A stretch of 64,000 nt of DNA. Source: Siphonodentalium dalli. Lineage: Eukaryota; Mollusca; Scaphopoda; Gadilida; Siphonodentaliidae. Within the stretch, counting starts at the first letter, position 1, and each line of letters begins with the position of its first letter. The stretch lies in contig CP136063.1 in assembly GCA_032622095.1 (NCBI GenBank), forward strand, positions 217,267,982 through 217,331,981. The letters run 5' to 3'. The position numbers were made by a program, and so were the translations under genes. The notes below the pieces were generated by a model, which saw only the letters and a list, made by a program, of their open reading frames with translations, had not been told where the DNA came from and searched no databases. Below are positions 36,340 through 47,304 of the stretch, piece by piece.

Positions 36340-37075
36340 TATGTGTCTCAAAGATCGAATACTATAACGAATGTCCAAACCAGATATGCTATCATAATTG
36401 AATGGGATATACATTACATGGGGCGTTCCCCCCGACGCTCGGATAGTTTTCATTTTCTAATATCATGTTGCGGGCATGCATGCTTATCAGGAGATATACA
36501 TATCATTTACCACAATTCAGTGTGACCAAGTCATTTGTTGGCGTATAGAGTGGACACACTTTCTCCACATGTATGTCCCTGATAAATATTAGCCATGGAC
36601 GGCACGAAAAGTACTGCATGGGTTATAGATGTGGCGCGGTTTCAAAGGGTACTGTAAATACGGCCATTTAAGGCACCATATCTCCTGTTATACTCAAAGA
36701 ATTATATATGTAACAAATTAATGAATTTGATACATGCATATGGTTAGTGCAAAATACACTCATGTGCTCTATATATGAACGGTGAATACAACATTATTAT
36801 AATTAACATTAATTAGCCTATAATCTCAGAAACTCCATGTTGACCCCCCATGTGGTATATACACCTCAAACTTTCAAACTATTAGATATCTCAAACATAC
36901 CACCCTAACTTATTACCATTTTCAGTCCGAACAAATTCACCAAAAGCCAGCAAAAGTAGGAATATATTCGATTTTTCGTTTGAAGACAATAAATTTCACA
37001 CCAAGTATTGATTGGACATTCCAACTATCAAAAAAAATTAAACCTACTTTTGATCTGAAATTTAAAAATAATGTT
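36340..37075. other. Unassigned DNA upstream of the secreted-protein gene
   Basis: AT-rich; no exon, repeat family or RNA that I can support. It could hold promoter elements of the minus-strand gene. Confidence 0.5.
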
Positions 37076-37290
37076 GTGTCAGACCAGGGGGGGAGGGTCG
37101 GAAAAAATTTCCAGGCACGTATGATGATTTTTTTTTTCCGGCCTCGGACCACCCATGCACCCACCCAATTGCTTCCGTTTCCGGCTTTTTTTTCCAGGCA
37201 ATTTTGGACACCCACCCTTTTTTTTTCCGTTTCAGTAAATTTTTTCCGGTCAGTTTTGGACACCCACCCCCCTAAATTTGAGAAAATTAT
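37076..37290 (+). repeat. GTGTCAGACCAGGGGGG repeat, left copy
   Basis: Starts GTGTCAGACCAGGGGGGG, then TCGGAAAAAATTTCCAGGCA, then several TTTTTCCGG / GGACACCCACCC words. Its first ~55 bases recur inverted at 41440-41493. Confidence 0.7.
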
Positions 37291-37607
37291 CAATTGAGCA
37301 ACCAAATAGCTGATTATCCTGCATTATCATAATTTATTGCGCGATATTTGAATAGAACAGTGCATAATGAGATAACGATACTATTTGAATTTATCATATA
37401 AGTGTCATTAATCAAGAAATGTGTCAACATAATCACATTTCAAGGGATATATAGACAGAGTGCCAAAGTTTTTATTAACATTCATTTTCATAATATATAG
37501 TCACATGATCTAGTCACATAATCACATTTGAGTATTCTACATAATACATGGAACCGGTACAACAAATTTCAGATTATTTGATATTTTGATATTTGCTATG
37601 TGATATA

Positions 37608-37757
37608 CAGTAATGCCCTAATTAATCGACTCCATAAGCACAGCAGAATAATAGGTAATTTTTCAGGATTTAGTCGGAAATATGGCTTGTTGTCATTCAT
37701 CGGAAAGCTCTCATTATTTTGCTGTGGTTATGGAGTCGTTTCATTAGGGCATTACTG
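37608..37757. mobile_element. Mariner-type palindromic MITE, copy 4
   Basis: TA before the left end; CA after the right end. Central part shortened. Confidence 0.78.
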
Positions 37758-37945
37758 CATGTATTGCTGGAATCAAATTGTTTATCAAAACATGTGGAAA
37801 TACAACTGGTCATCCCAGTTCATCCAAGTTTGAAGAATAATGCTAATACCAAACATAACCATGATATAACCGCGCTACTCTTCTTGGGGCATCTCAGAAA
37901 CCAGAACTGAGGAAACATGTTATAGCGTGTAATGGCAGGCTGGTA

Positions 37946-40823
37946 CACTGCTAAAAATTTGAAGATATATAAACGCGTCACATGTTTTATTAAAATTGGT
38001 AGTGTTTATAAATATACGGATCATGTGTTTATTTGTATAATATGAAATCGCTAGTGTTTATAATAAAACATTCGACATGTTTTAAACAGTTGCATTACTA
38101 TCTTCGACAGTGCAGCACTGTAATTTAAAATCTGAATACAATTGTCCAATTTATTAATTCAACTACAAATTAACTTTAAAATAAATATATGTGGTAATAA
38201 ATGTTTTAAACAAATATTTATGGCTAATTGCACTTGTTTCGTATGGTATAAAACGCCAGCGTTTATATATTGATGTATGGCTAAAACACCAGCGTTTATG
38301 ACTACGCGCGAGCGACTTCCCCGACATGTATCATGCTGTGATTTGTCTATCAAATAGTCTGCTGGGTGTAATACAATACCATTGCTATGGTAGACTTAGG
38401 TGACTTTTGGATGGAATAACATCTGTGCTAAGTTACCACGCATGGAAAGCCAGTTAATTTTGGCCTCATTTAAATCACACTCTGCATTGTGTCTGTTTAC
38501 TGTATCTATTTGTCTGTGATATTTATAACTCAATGTTCAATCAATTCTTCATAGAATAACAGTCTTCTTTGGATTTTGTGGTATCGTGAAATTAAGGTAA
38601 GTTTATATCTACGGTATTAGCAAGAACTAATGCAGATATAATCGATCTATATCGAAATGAAAAGGATATATTGTATATGTGCATGTCATCTGAAATGGAT
38701 AGGGTGACACTATCTAAATCTCAAACTCTCTCAGTTACGCGTGTATCTTTTTGAGTTGCAAGAATATAGAATCCTTTTGGGGGCTAGTCTCACCAGTGGT
38801 AAAACAAAATTTAAAGCGGCACATAAGTTTCAAACCCTTTATTCATTATTGGGTTTGAAACCCTTTATTCATTATTACTGACCGTATATATCTGTCTTGC
38901 ACGTACGGGTTGGTGAATGTCCAAGCTCGCGATTGCATGATTTAAGAGACTTTGGTGAGCGATTTTGATTTGCGTCTCTTACAATGATGAAAATTTCCCG
39001 TGTATTAATCAATTCAATGGTTCCTGCATTAGTTTTTAATATTATAAAGTTCCCTGTCAACACAAGTCAGAATATCAACAAGTATCCGTATTAAACGGTT
39101 TATAATATGACCGCTATATATATACGAATGATCTAAGTTGCTGTTTGCTTTTCAGATATTTTCACTAAAGTTTAATTAATTAATTTTAAATCTTCATTGT
39201 TTCAGGATTCTGAATGACCAGGCAATATTACAGGAGACGGAAAAGTTAAGGAACTGGCGAGATATTACACAGTTAGTGTACACAAATGGAGGACTGACGG
39301 AGCACACGAGTTGTATAACGGCACGAGCTGATATTTGAAACCATGATTTAAATATTATGAAGAGCATGCAGTGATAAACTGAAACACAAGCTTTCCGTGC
39401 ACAGAGATTCCATCAGTGATCTGATGATCAGTCATCTTGTACTCAAAACAGAGCCAGAAGATTAAACTACCACTTCTCTCCAAAACCTCGGAGATGGTCC
39501 CAAATATGGGACTCAGAGCCATTATACGGGATATACATGGATTCTACATACGACGAAATATAGGATATATATATATAGAAGTTCAACATACAATATGGTC
39601 TATAGACTATACCGTATAACTAGATATACAGTATATGGAACTGCACGGCATTGGACTACACATAAAGAATCACTGGATTATATCAGGAACTATATACACA
39701 TGATTTATCAGAACATTTTTTAATTCACAGCATTGGATTAAAAAAAACACGTGACTTTTAATATTCTCACAATGGATTTATCAGTAACCACGTGACTTTA
39801 AATATTATAATATGGATTTACAAGAAACCAAAGACTCGTACCATTATACGACATTTGAGTCATTTATGGTTTTTACCCTAATTCCATGACTGGAGCTTCC
39901 TGAAGTTTTGCGAAAACCATATTCCAATGCATTCTCTTATATATGCGAGTCTCCCATAGAGAGCCTCGCATATACAAGATAATACATTGGTCAATCAATA
40001 TTGATCTTGTAAGCCAATGCATTATCGTATATATGCGATGCTCCCTGTGAGAGACTCGCATAAGTAAGAGAATCAATGGCACATGATATTTAATGCTGCA
40101 ACAGCGCAGCTCCCGTCATGAAAGTGTTAAGAAACAAGGTGGATTCAAAAATGACAATTAATAATAATTATAGTCAAATATAAAATAAATCTCAATCTCC
40201 GCAAACAAATCCATCTTTAATTATAAATGTATATAATATTCTACATTCATTCAACGTCGACCAGTTATTTGCACGAGGATCACATCGAACTAGTTCGAAA
40301 CAACCTAGTTCCATGAGTTTAAGAACATTTTGTGTTCTTATCAAATTGACGATCAATCGAAACACTAGTTAACCAATGAACATTTTGAAGATGATGTTGA
40401 ACAATTTGTTGAATTGTACCGAAATTTGTTTTTGAGAATAAAATATTTATAAACACATCGGGTGTTTTATTTTCATAATAATAAACACGTCATAGTGTTT
40501 ATAAAGTGTGTCTGGAAAATCAACACGTTGTGTGTTTATTATAAAACGCTATGACATGTTTTAATATAAACACTAGTGTTTATTCATAATCGGATAGAGT
40601 GTTGATTTTAAAACACTATGACGTGTTTTTATATAAACACTGGTGTTTATTCATAATTGGATGGAGTGCTTATTATAAAACACTGTGACATGTTTTTATA
40701 TAAACACTGGTGGTTTAATTATAAAACACGTGTGTTTTTACTAAAACAGACCACATGTCTTATAAGTGTGTCTGTCAGGTGTTTTTAATCAAACGCGTTT
40801 ATAGGAAATTATTTTTTGCAGTG
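37946..40823. mobile_element. CACTA (EnSpm)-like non-autonomous element
   Basis: Left end CACTGCTAAAAATTT, right end complement CACTGCAAAAAATAATTTCC. TA on each side (37944-37945, 40824-40825). Subterminal arrays of GTGTTTATA / TATAAAACAC words lie in both ends (37965-38100, 38245-38300 and 40455-40800), as expected for CACTA transposase-binding regions. No transposase frame. Confidence 0.78.
39877..40126. mobile_element. MITE family A copy inside the CACTA-like element
   Basis: Left end near CCTAATTCCATGACTGGAG, right end GCTCCCGTCATGAAAGTG followed by TTAA (40127-40130). Two hairpins present. Confidence 0.75.
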
Positions 40824-41332
40824 TAGCCACTGTCTGAAGTAATAGGCTTCGTAATAATTGGGAATAATATGGATGGATAGCCCAATTTCACTTCTTTTTT
40901 TGCTCACGATATCAGTGACGATAAAATCTTCGTTACTGTGATTAACATTACAAGCTGATCCACATTAACATGGAAAACAATGTGAAATTGTTCAAGCTGG
41001 CCTGGCTGGCCTTCAATTTATTTGTTAAGATTTTATGTTTTACGTTGTCAAAAGTCTATTTTATTCCATTATTTATTATATCTTTATTTCCATGTCACAT
41101 ATGGTCAAGTGTGCTTTCATTTTATTACTTATTTTCAGCTGAGTTCTGCATAGTTATTCTTATTTTGTTGTATCAGTAGATGGAATCCTGATTAAATTTT
41201 ATTTTTCCAATAGCGCAGTTTCTAGTTCTATCAAGTTGAATTTGGGTTATTGTTGGCCATTGTGCAACTGATCCAACTTCTGATAACCTCTATATGTAGT
41301 ATAGCATTACTATTAACTATATATGACCCGTT

Positions 41333-41493
41333 TCTGTTCAAAACACATCAAAATAAGACTCAATAGCAGGAATGGAAAAAAAAATTGGCATATGGAAAAA
41401 ACTGCTTTTTGGACCCAAGAGACACCCACCCACCCCATCATACGTGCCTGGAAATTTTTTCCGACCCCCCCCCCCCTGGTCAGACACGAAATT
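41333..41493 (-). repeat. GTGTCAGACCAGGGGGG repeat, inverted right copy
   Basis: The reverse complement reads GTGTCTGACCAGGGGGG, TCGGAAAAAATTTCCAGGCA, CGTATGATGGGG, GGTGGGTGTCTC. It faces the copy at 37076. Confidence 0.7.
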
Positions 41494-41499
41494 TCCAAC

Positions 41500-42174
41500 T
41501 GTTGGAATTTTGGCCGCTGAGTTGGTGGGTCTGGTTATATTCCTCCACACACTCACCACGTACGTCCCTTATTACTAGTAACTGCCATTATTTTCGAAGA
41601 TATCTCCTCCCATCTCAAAATGGCGCAATTACGTGATGGGGTAATGTATACGTTTGGTATGTATATTAATTATCATGCAATTGTAACTTGAGTCATTTTT
41701 CGTTTGCAAGGGGGGGGGGGGTAAACAATTTAATAGATTAAAAAAAAACAACAATTATTAATAAGATGAGAACTGAAACCTTTGCTAACTGGGACCTCTA
41801 GTTTTGGCTAACTGGGAACTTTAGCAACTGGGACCTTTGTCGAACTAGGACCTCGGCCTTCTGGGTCCTTGAACATACAATAGTACCGGTAGCTATAGCA
41901 ACATTAAAGTAATGCATAGCCCGGGAGTCACGAAAATTATCAACCTGCATGTTAGACATGTTAGCCATGCAGAGATCACGAGAGATGGTATATAGATATG
42001 AATTTAATGTCTCAATTTCATTTGCACAGCTGCGCTATATAGCACACAAAACCCTTGAACTAGTAGAAGGCTATGTCTTGAAAGTGGGCAATTTTGAATG
42101 GTTTCAATCCAAGTTTGCTTCGATGTATTAGAATTTTCATTTAGCAGTATGGAATTTGACCACCCTAGGTAGAC
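41500..42174. other. Unassigned DNA
   Basis: Contains a G-run at 41709-41721 and short CTGGGACCTCTAG-type repeats (41780-41860). No gene seen. Confidence 0.5.
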
Positions 42175-42359
42175 CACAGGGGCCTGTAACGCGCTCCGCT
42201 GTCCACCCCCGTTTGCACTGCCCATATACGCCGCCTCTATATATACGCGCATTCTTCGCGTTAATGGAACATTATATAGAAGAAGGCGTGTATACAGAGG
42301 CGGCGTATATGGGCAGTGCAAAAGGGGGCGGACAGCGGAGCGCGTTACAGGCCCCTGTG
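42175..42359. mobile_element. 185-bp palindromic hAT-type MITE
   Basis: 8-bp duplication AGGTAGAC (42167-42174, 42360-42367). Ends CACAGGGGCCTGTAACGCGC and complement. The arms pair over roughly 65 bases, including GACAGCGGAGCGCG. It is GC-rich against an AT-rich background. Frames on both strands are artefacts of the palindrome. Confidence 0.92.
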
Positions 42360-42367
42360 AGGTAGAC

Positions 42368-43490
42368 ATAGCATCATGCACTTACCTGGAAACCTAAAAC
42401 ATCTTCTGAAACAGGTTAAACTGTCTGTTGAACTAAACTATATCATTTCTCAGTCATACGAGTGATAATTATCAGTAGGATTTAATGGGGTTTTGGACCA
42501 AAATTAGTTATTTTTTTTGTGGGGATTGGGGGCGGGGGGCGGTTGTATCATCATATTGGGAGTAAAAAACTATTTTGTTGGCAGGCTTGGGGATGTGGGG
42601 GATGGCGGGTCCCCGAAAATGCCAGATGACAAAAAAAAACTGCATTCCTTATTGCAAATTGTTTACTAGCCCCTCCCCTGCTGTGGAATTTTTTTTCAGA
42701 GTATATCAAACTCGGTCACGGTATCAAATCGATATTTCGTAATCAGGTCACTAGAAATTAAATGGTTAACCAACAACAAAGCCTAGTTCTTGCGCACCTG
42801 TCACCTTTTGAATGATCGAGACGAGCACTAGGCTAACGGAAGTTGACTCCGTGATACATTTTAGCGCCATTTTGAACCAGATTTAGAACAGTGTGGCGAA
42901 ATATAAACTCACAGTTGGCATCAAATAAATATGGACAGGTACATTGACATATATTCGAATACATACTCAGTTGAAAATAAATATCATATGTATTAGTTCC
43001 AAGCGAAGGCACATTTTTCTGAACAATTCTTTCCTAAAAAAACGATAAAAGATTGTGACCATGTTTTTACAATTCGCGATATGAATTTGACTCAATTAAG
43101 AAAAACAAAAACAATCGCACGTTTCTCCAATTCACATTGGGCGAAAGCAGATAAATGACAATGTAGAAATCTTCTATGAATTGTTTAAAAATAGTAATAT
43201 GTCTAGTTACCAATGTTAGTGTCTAGTAGCAGTTGTATGTTTTACTATGAATTCATTGTTTGTTTGAATTCAGCCTTCACTGCTTCAGTTTGTTAAATTG
43301 TTTGTTGACAATGTTGTTGTTGACTGTAAATATTGTTATTGGTTTCTTGCAATGGGTGCTGGATGTTTCGTACCATTGACGTTTTCGCAGAGAGACGTTT
43401 CATACCCACTGGATGAAATGTACCAGATTTTTTGTTAGTCTGATCCAATGATTCTGAAAAATAATTTTCAGTGTTTTTTTTGTCCTAATA
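42368..43490. other. Unassigned DNA left of the pogo element
   Basis: No exon, RNA or repeat family recognised. Confidence 0.45.
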
Positions 43491-43802
43491 TAGGGGAGAG
43501 TCCGGTACCTTCGGACAGTGGGGTACCTTCGGACACTTCAGTAAATCAGCTGTCATTCACAAATTTTATTGGCAAAAGAGTCAACGGAAGATGTTTGATT
43601 TACCTATGTTATATTGTCATTGATTGGTCTCATTCCCATTGTTTATAATGTGTTTATAACCCATGTTCTGATTGGTCGAAGTTTGGTTCGTGACGTCATG
43701 CTGGAATCTCCCGCATTTTGTTGTATTCACATCATCTGAATATTATACTTTAACTTAGGCCAAAATTTTCACCAACTGGTTGGAATTTAACTGCCTTATA
43801 TA

Positions 43803-44183
43803 ATGAACCTTGACTGCAATAAACAGACATATAATATGACATTTCCCAAGGAACTGGCAGGAAGGGAAATGGGAATGGCGAGTACGTGTAAGGTGCAACT
43901 CAATGGAATAAGACTCCAATTGAGAGAACTGAATTCATATGAGTGCATTTGGGACCGTGACGATCTGGTTGGCGATATATACTGGCGCGTATTCGAATTG
44001 GCAAGGGATTGCAAAACTTTCAAGGATTCTCTGGTTGAATTGCTGGAAACATCTGTAACTAATTTGGAAGATGACAGCTTTTTACTTCATATTTATAAGC
44101 TCAAGTGCGGCGGTGATGAAGTAATAGAATCCCGTTACAATGAGTTGCATGATCTGGTTTGTGAAATTAAAGAAACATTTTAG
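43803..44183 (+). CDS. 126-residue ORF inside the pogo element, unknown function
   Basis: ATG at 43803, stop TAG at 44181-44183, on the same strand as the transposase and 190 bp before it. The product looks protein-like rather than random: mixed charged/hydrophobic helical patterns, for example LQLRELNSYECIWDRDDLV, DSLVELLETSVTNLEDD and YNELHDLVCEIKETF. It is acidic with several Cys and no signal peptide or membrane segment. I recognise no domain. It could be an accessory protein of the element, a captured host exon, or a separate N-terminal transposase exon. An AT-rich TTATATAATG sits directly at the start codon. Confidence 0.5.
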   Translation: MNLDCNKQTYNMTFPKELAGREMGMASTCKVQLNGIRLQLRELNSYECIWDRDDLVGDIYWRVFELARDCKTFKDSLVELLETSVTNLEDDSFLLHIYKLKCGGDEVIESRYNELHDLVCEIKETF

Positions 44184-44204
44184 AATTTCCGTAGTTCCAT
44201 TTAC

Positions 44205-44205
<1 letters not shown>

Positions 44206-44236
<31 letters not shown>
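44206..44236 (+). repeat. Poly-C tract (about 31 bases)
   Basis: Uninterrupted C run between the two pogo-element frames. Confidence 0.9.
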
Positions 44237-44237
<1 letters not shown>

Positions 44238-44373
44238 TTGGGCTTTGATTTTCCCCGAAATGTTCCATCAGAGGCCTGAATGGTAGTTAATAAGAAATAT
44301 CTGCTATATACACGTAACTTTTACAATTTGAATGGAATGCCTCATAAATTTTCTTGACTAGATATATAGAAAT

Positions 44374-45691
44374 TTGACTAGAAAATCGAAACACATCAAC
44401 TCAACATACCCGCAGCAACAAATGCTGGATGCTGTGGAAGCCGTAAGAGCTGGTTTGTCAATTCGACATGCAGCAAAGAAGTATGGGGTACCGAAGTCGA
44501 CACTGGGCGATCGTGCGAGCGGGAGGTTTGATCCAGAAACAAGACCGGGAAAGGCTCCAGTTATACCACCGGATATAGAGGATCAGATGGTAACAAAAAC
44601 CATCGAGTTGGCGGATAAGGGCTTTGGGATGTCAAAGCGGACGTTCCTTTCCAGGACAACGACTATGCAGAACACTCCAACTGCACAACAACTTCACAAA
44701 GGGAATACCTGGAAAGGCGTGGTGGGCCGGTGTGAAGAAAAGGCACCCGGCGATTGCAATTAGGAGACCGGAGCCCCTAACTACAACCCGCGCAAGGGGG
44801 ATGAATGCCACAGTAGTGGGGAACTATTTCGTAGACCTAAACAACGAAATGCATGGAATTCCACCCAATAGGATATGGAACATGGACGAAACAAACTTGT
44901 CAATGGAACACACGCCGTCGCGAGTAATCGCCCGCAAGGGATCAAGATCGATCCCTGGTAGAACAGCCAACTCAAGGGAAAGCGTGACTCTTCTGCCGTG
45001 TATCAGTGCAACTGGTAACAGAATTCCACCATTGATTATTGTTAAAGGAAAAACTACCAGATGCATTAGAAGCTTTAATACGCACGAAGGTCCAGAAGGA
45101 GCGTTATGGTCATCTCAACAAAATGCTTGGATGGATGATGAAGTGGGGGCTGTATGGTTTCGACAGTTTTTTTTGAAATTCTGTGGGCCTGAGCGGCCAC
45201 AACTTCTAATAAACCAAGCTTATCTTAAAGCTTTCACAAGGAGCAACATTGTGTCAGGTTTTGAGGCTTGTGGAATAGTCGACTGGAACCCAACCGCCAT
45301 ACCACAAGAGGCATTCAATCCATCGTTGCTGTTTGACGCAATGAAACACCCAACACAGCAGTTAATGTCTGAAACAGAGCACCCACTGCAGTGGGTGGTG
45401 AGAAAGATCAGGTCTGATAACGTTGTTAATAAAAAAGGTGATGGGTGTGAGCAAGTGTGTGTTAATGAAGGTAGTAACGCTGTACACATCGATGATGACA
45501 CGCAACTTATAATTCTGGAGGTTTCACCCGATATAATTGATACGAGTGGTAACATTGTAGGTCACGTTCGAGTTGAAAACGACCCGCTTCTGTCGAGCGC
45601 ATGTTTAAGTTCACCCAATGACAGTTTTGAGCTGAATATCCACGATTCGTCAAACACCACAGAAGTATGGTCAGATATATATGGAAACTGA
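44374..45691 (+). pseudogene. pogo/Tigger-like transposase, frameshifted and lacking catalytic residues
   Basis: The N-terminal psq-type HTH is clear (AVRAGLSIRHAAKKYGVPKS, then TLGDRASGRFD), but the frame opens at TTG, not ATG. A frameshift near 44650-44700 moves the reading to the next frame, where KAWWAGVKKRHPAIAIRRPE (CENP-B-type DNA-binding part) and the DDE domain continue. The first acidic motif WNMDETN is present. Then RPQLLI joins directly to NQAYLKAFT at about 45209. In pogo-family transposases these are separated by roughly 70 residues that hold the second and third catalytic acids. The join keeps the frame, and the C-terminus runs on to 45691. It cannot be an active transposase. 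Typical family length is 450-550 residues. Confidence 0.88.
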
Positions 45692-45699
45692 CATCCCAC

Positions 45700-46700
45700 A
45701 GGATTCTCACCAGCGTCGAGGTAATTAGGGAGAAGAAAGTAGAAGAGGAACAGAAAGAGCTTAAAAGGAAGGAAAAGGAGCAGAGAAAAATTGCAAGAGA
45801 GGAGAAAAAGAAACAGAGAACAAATTAAATTAGCGAAGAAATAATGTATTATATAATAGAATTCATGCAGAGATGACACTATATACAATATATACTATAT
45901 AGTATATACAGTATCAAATACATGTTAAATTTTGTAAAATGTTCAACAATGTTAAAACAATGAATTTCAATAACTGACATGTCCTTATATATAGTGACCA
46001 CTGATAGTCCCAATTATTCTTCAAGCTCGCAGCATGCAGTCCAAGTCTTAAAATACGTTCGATTAGGTTGATAAGTATATGAACTTATTTTATAAGGGAT
46101 TTAAAAGTCACAGAATAGAATATAGTATACATGTATGCAAGTTTCATTGGAGGTAAAGCAGCTAGTGATAGATATGTGCATATACAGGGTTAATAAATTA
46201 ATAATTACTTAAACCATTTTAATTATCCCTACATATAGGACATATAGAGGATCGCCAACGAGTTATGATGTTGGGCTATGAGATTTAATGAAACGAATTT
46301 GATAAATTTGATTCACAACGAGTCGTATGAAACGAGTCATAAAATCTTATATCCCAACATAACGAGTTGAAGATCTTGTATATCACATAAAAAAAACTAA
46401 AGCTTTATGCCTCTTAGATAACATTTGCCAATACTATAATTTTAATCAACAAATAATCAGTTTTCAATAGTAATTCACAGAATGGTACGGAATCAAAATT
46501 ACGTCACACGCCTTTTCTAATTACTACGTTATATGCATACCTGTATTCCACAGTATATCGATGATGATGATTACAGTAGAGATATAGGGTCAATAGGGAT
46601 ATATAAATGTACATGGAATCTATAAATAACGTGTCAGTAATCTTAAGAGAGCTGACGCACTCGAGAGCAACATACACAACTATATTAGGCCTATGGATCA
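45700..46700 (+). other. 3' part of the pogo element without genes
   Basis: A purine-rich stretch (45720-45830) reads as AAGGAAAAGGAGCAGAGAAA, which may be the eroded Lys/Glu-rich transposase tail. The rest is AT-rich with no frame. Confidence 0.5.
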
Positions 46701-46706
46701 CGTATC

Positions 46707-46737
<31 letters not shown>
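46707..46737 (+). repeat. Poly-C tract (about 31 bases)
   Basis: Second long C run in the same transposon, between the transposase and the right end. Confidence 0.9.
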
Positions 46738-47304
46738 ACAGACCCATGCATTTCGCTCTCTTGTTGTGACCAGTTGGGGAAAAACACACCTGGATTTTAA
46801 GTCCCAAATCTGGGCTATCTTTATATTAAAATGGGCTGATTTGCATCAAACGAGCTGACTTATTGAGTTTATTACGAAGTCTCCGGAAGTTGTAGGGTTT
46901 TTTCACGGGGGTTTTTGCTGTATTATATAACGTTCTATATGATGACATGGCCATTCACCAACAGTAACTCGCCTGTCCGAATGTACCGGACCCCCTGTCC
47001 GAAGATACCAACCCATGTCCGAACGTACCAGTCAGTCACCTGACCCAGTATATAGGGCGGGACTTGCTATTGCATCTTGGAAACGAGTGTTCTTTCTGCC
47101 GATTTTCTTCGTAGAGATGTCAATCAAGCCCATGATGTTTTGATTGGTGGGTTGCAGTGCTCGATCGGAAAGATCAAAAGTAAAATGCTGCAAGGTGTCC
47201 GAAGGTACCGGACTCTCCCCTAGTCATATTATCAAAATAAGTGTCCTTCTCGACCGTGATGGAGCCGTTTTTGAAAATTACCATCAGCGCAGTTCTAGTG
47301 TTAA

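Larger units (their letters stand above)
43493..47220 (+). mobile_element. 3.7-kb pogo/Tigger-type transposon
   Basis: Left end GGGGAGAGTCCGGTACCTTC and right end its reverse complement, matching for about 25 bases. TA on both sides (43491-43492, 47221-47222). GTCCGAANGTACC-like words recur inside both ends. It carries a 126-codon ORF (43803-44183), a 32-bp C run, and the broken transposase (44374-45691). A second C run lies at 46707-46737. It is inserted at or near the left edge of the AACGCGGT repeat at 47229. Confidence 0.92.

Noticed and set aside
36937-37305. Open frame of 122 codons
   Set aside because: It is built from the TTTTTCCGG / GGACACCCACCC repeat and has no protein-like pattern.
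41313-41636. Four overlapping frames of 61-83 codons
   Set aside because: All fall in the inverted GTGTCAGACCAGG repeat; simultaneous openness on both strands reflects base composition.
42004-42381. Frames of 125 and 69 codons on opposite strands
   Set aside because: Both read through the palindromic MITE; they share mirrored peptides because the DNA is an inverted repeat.
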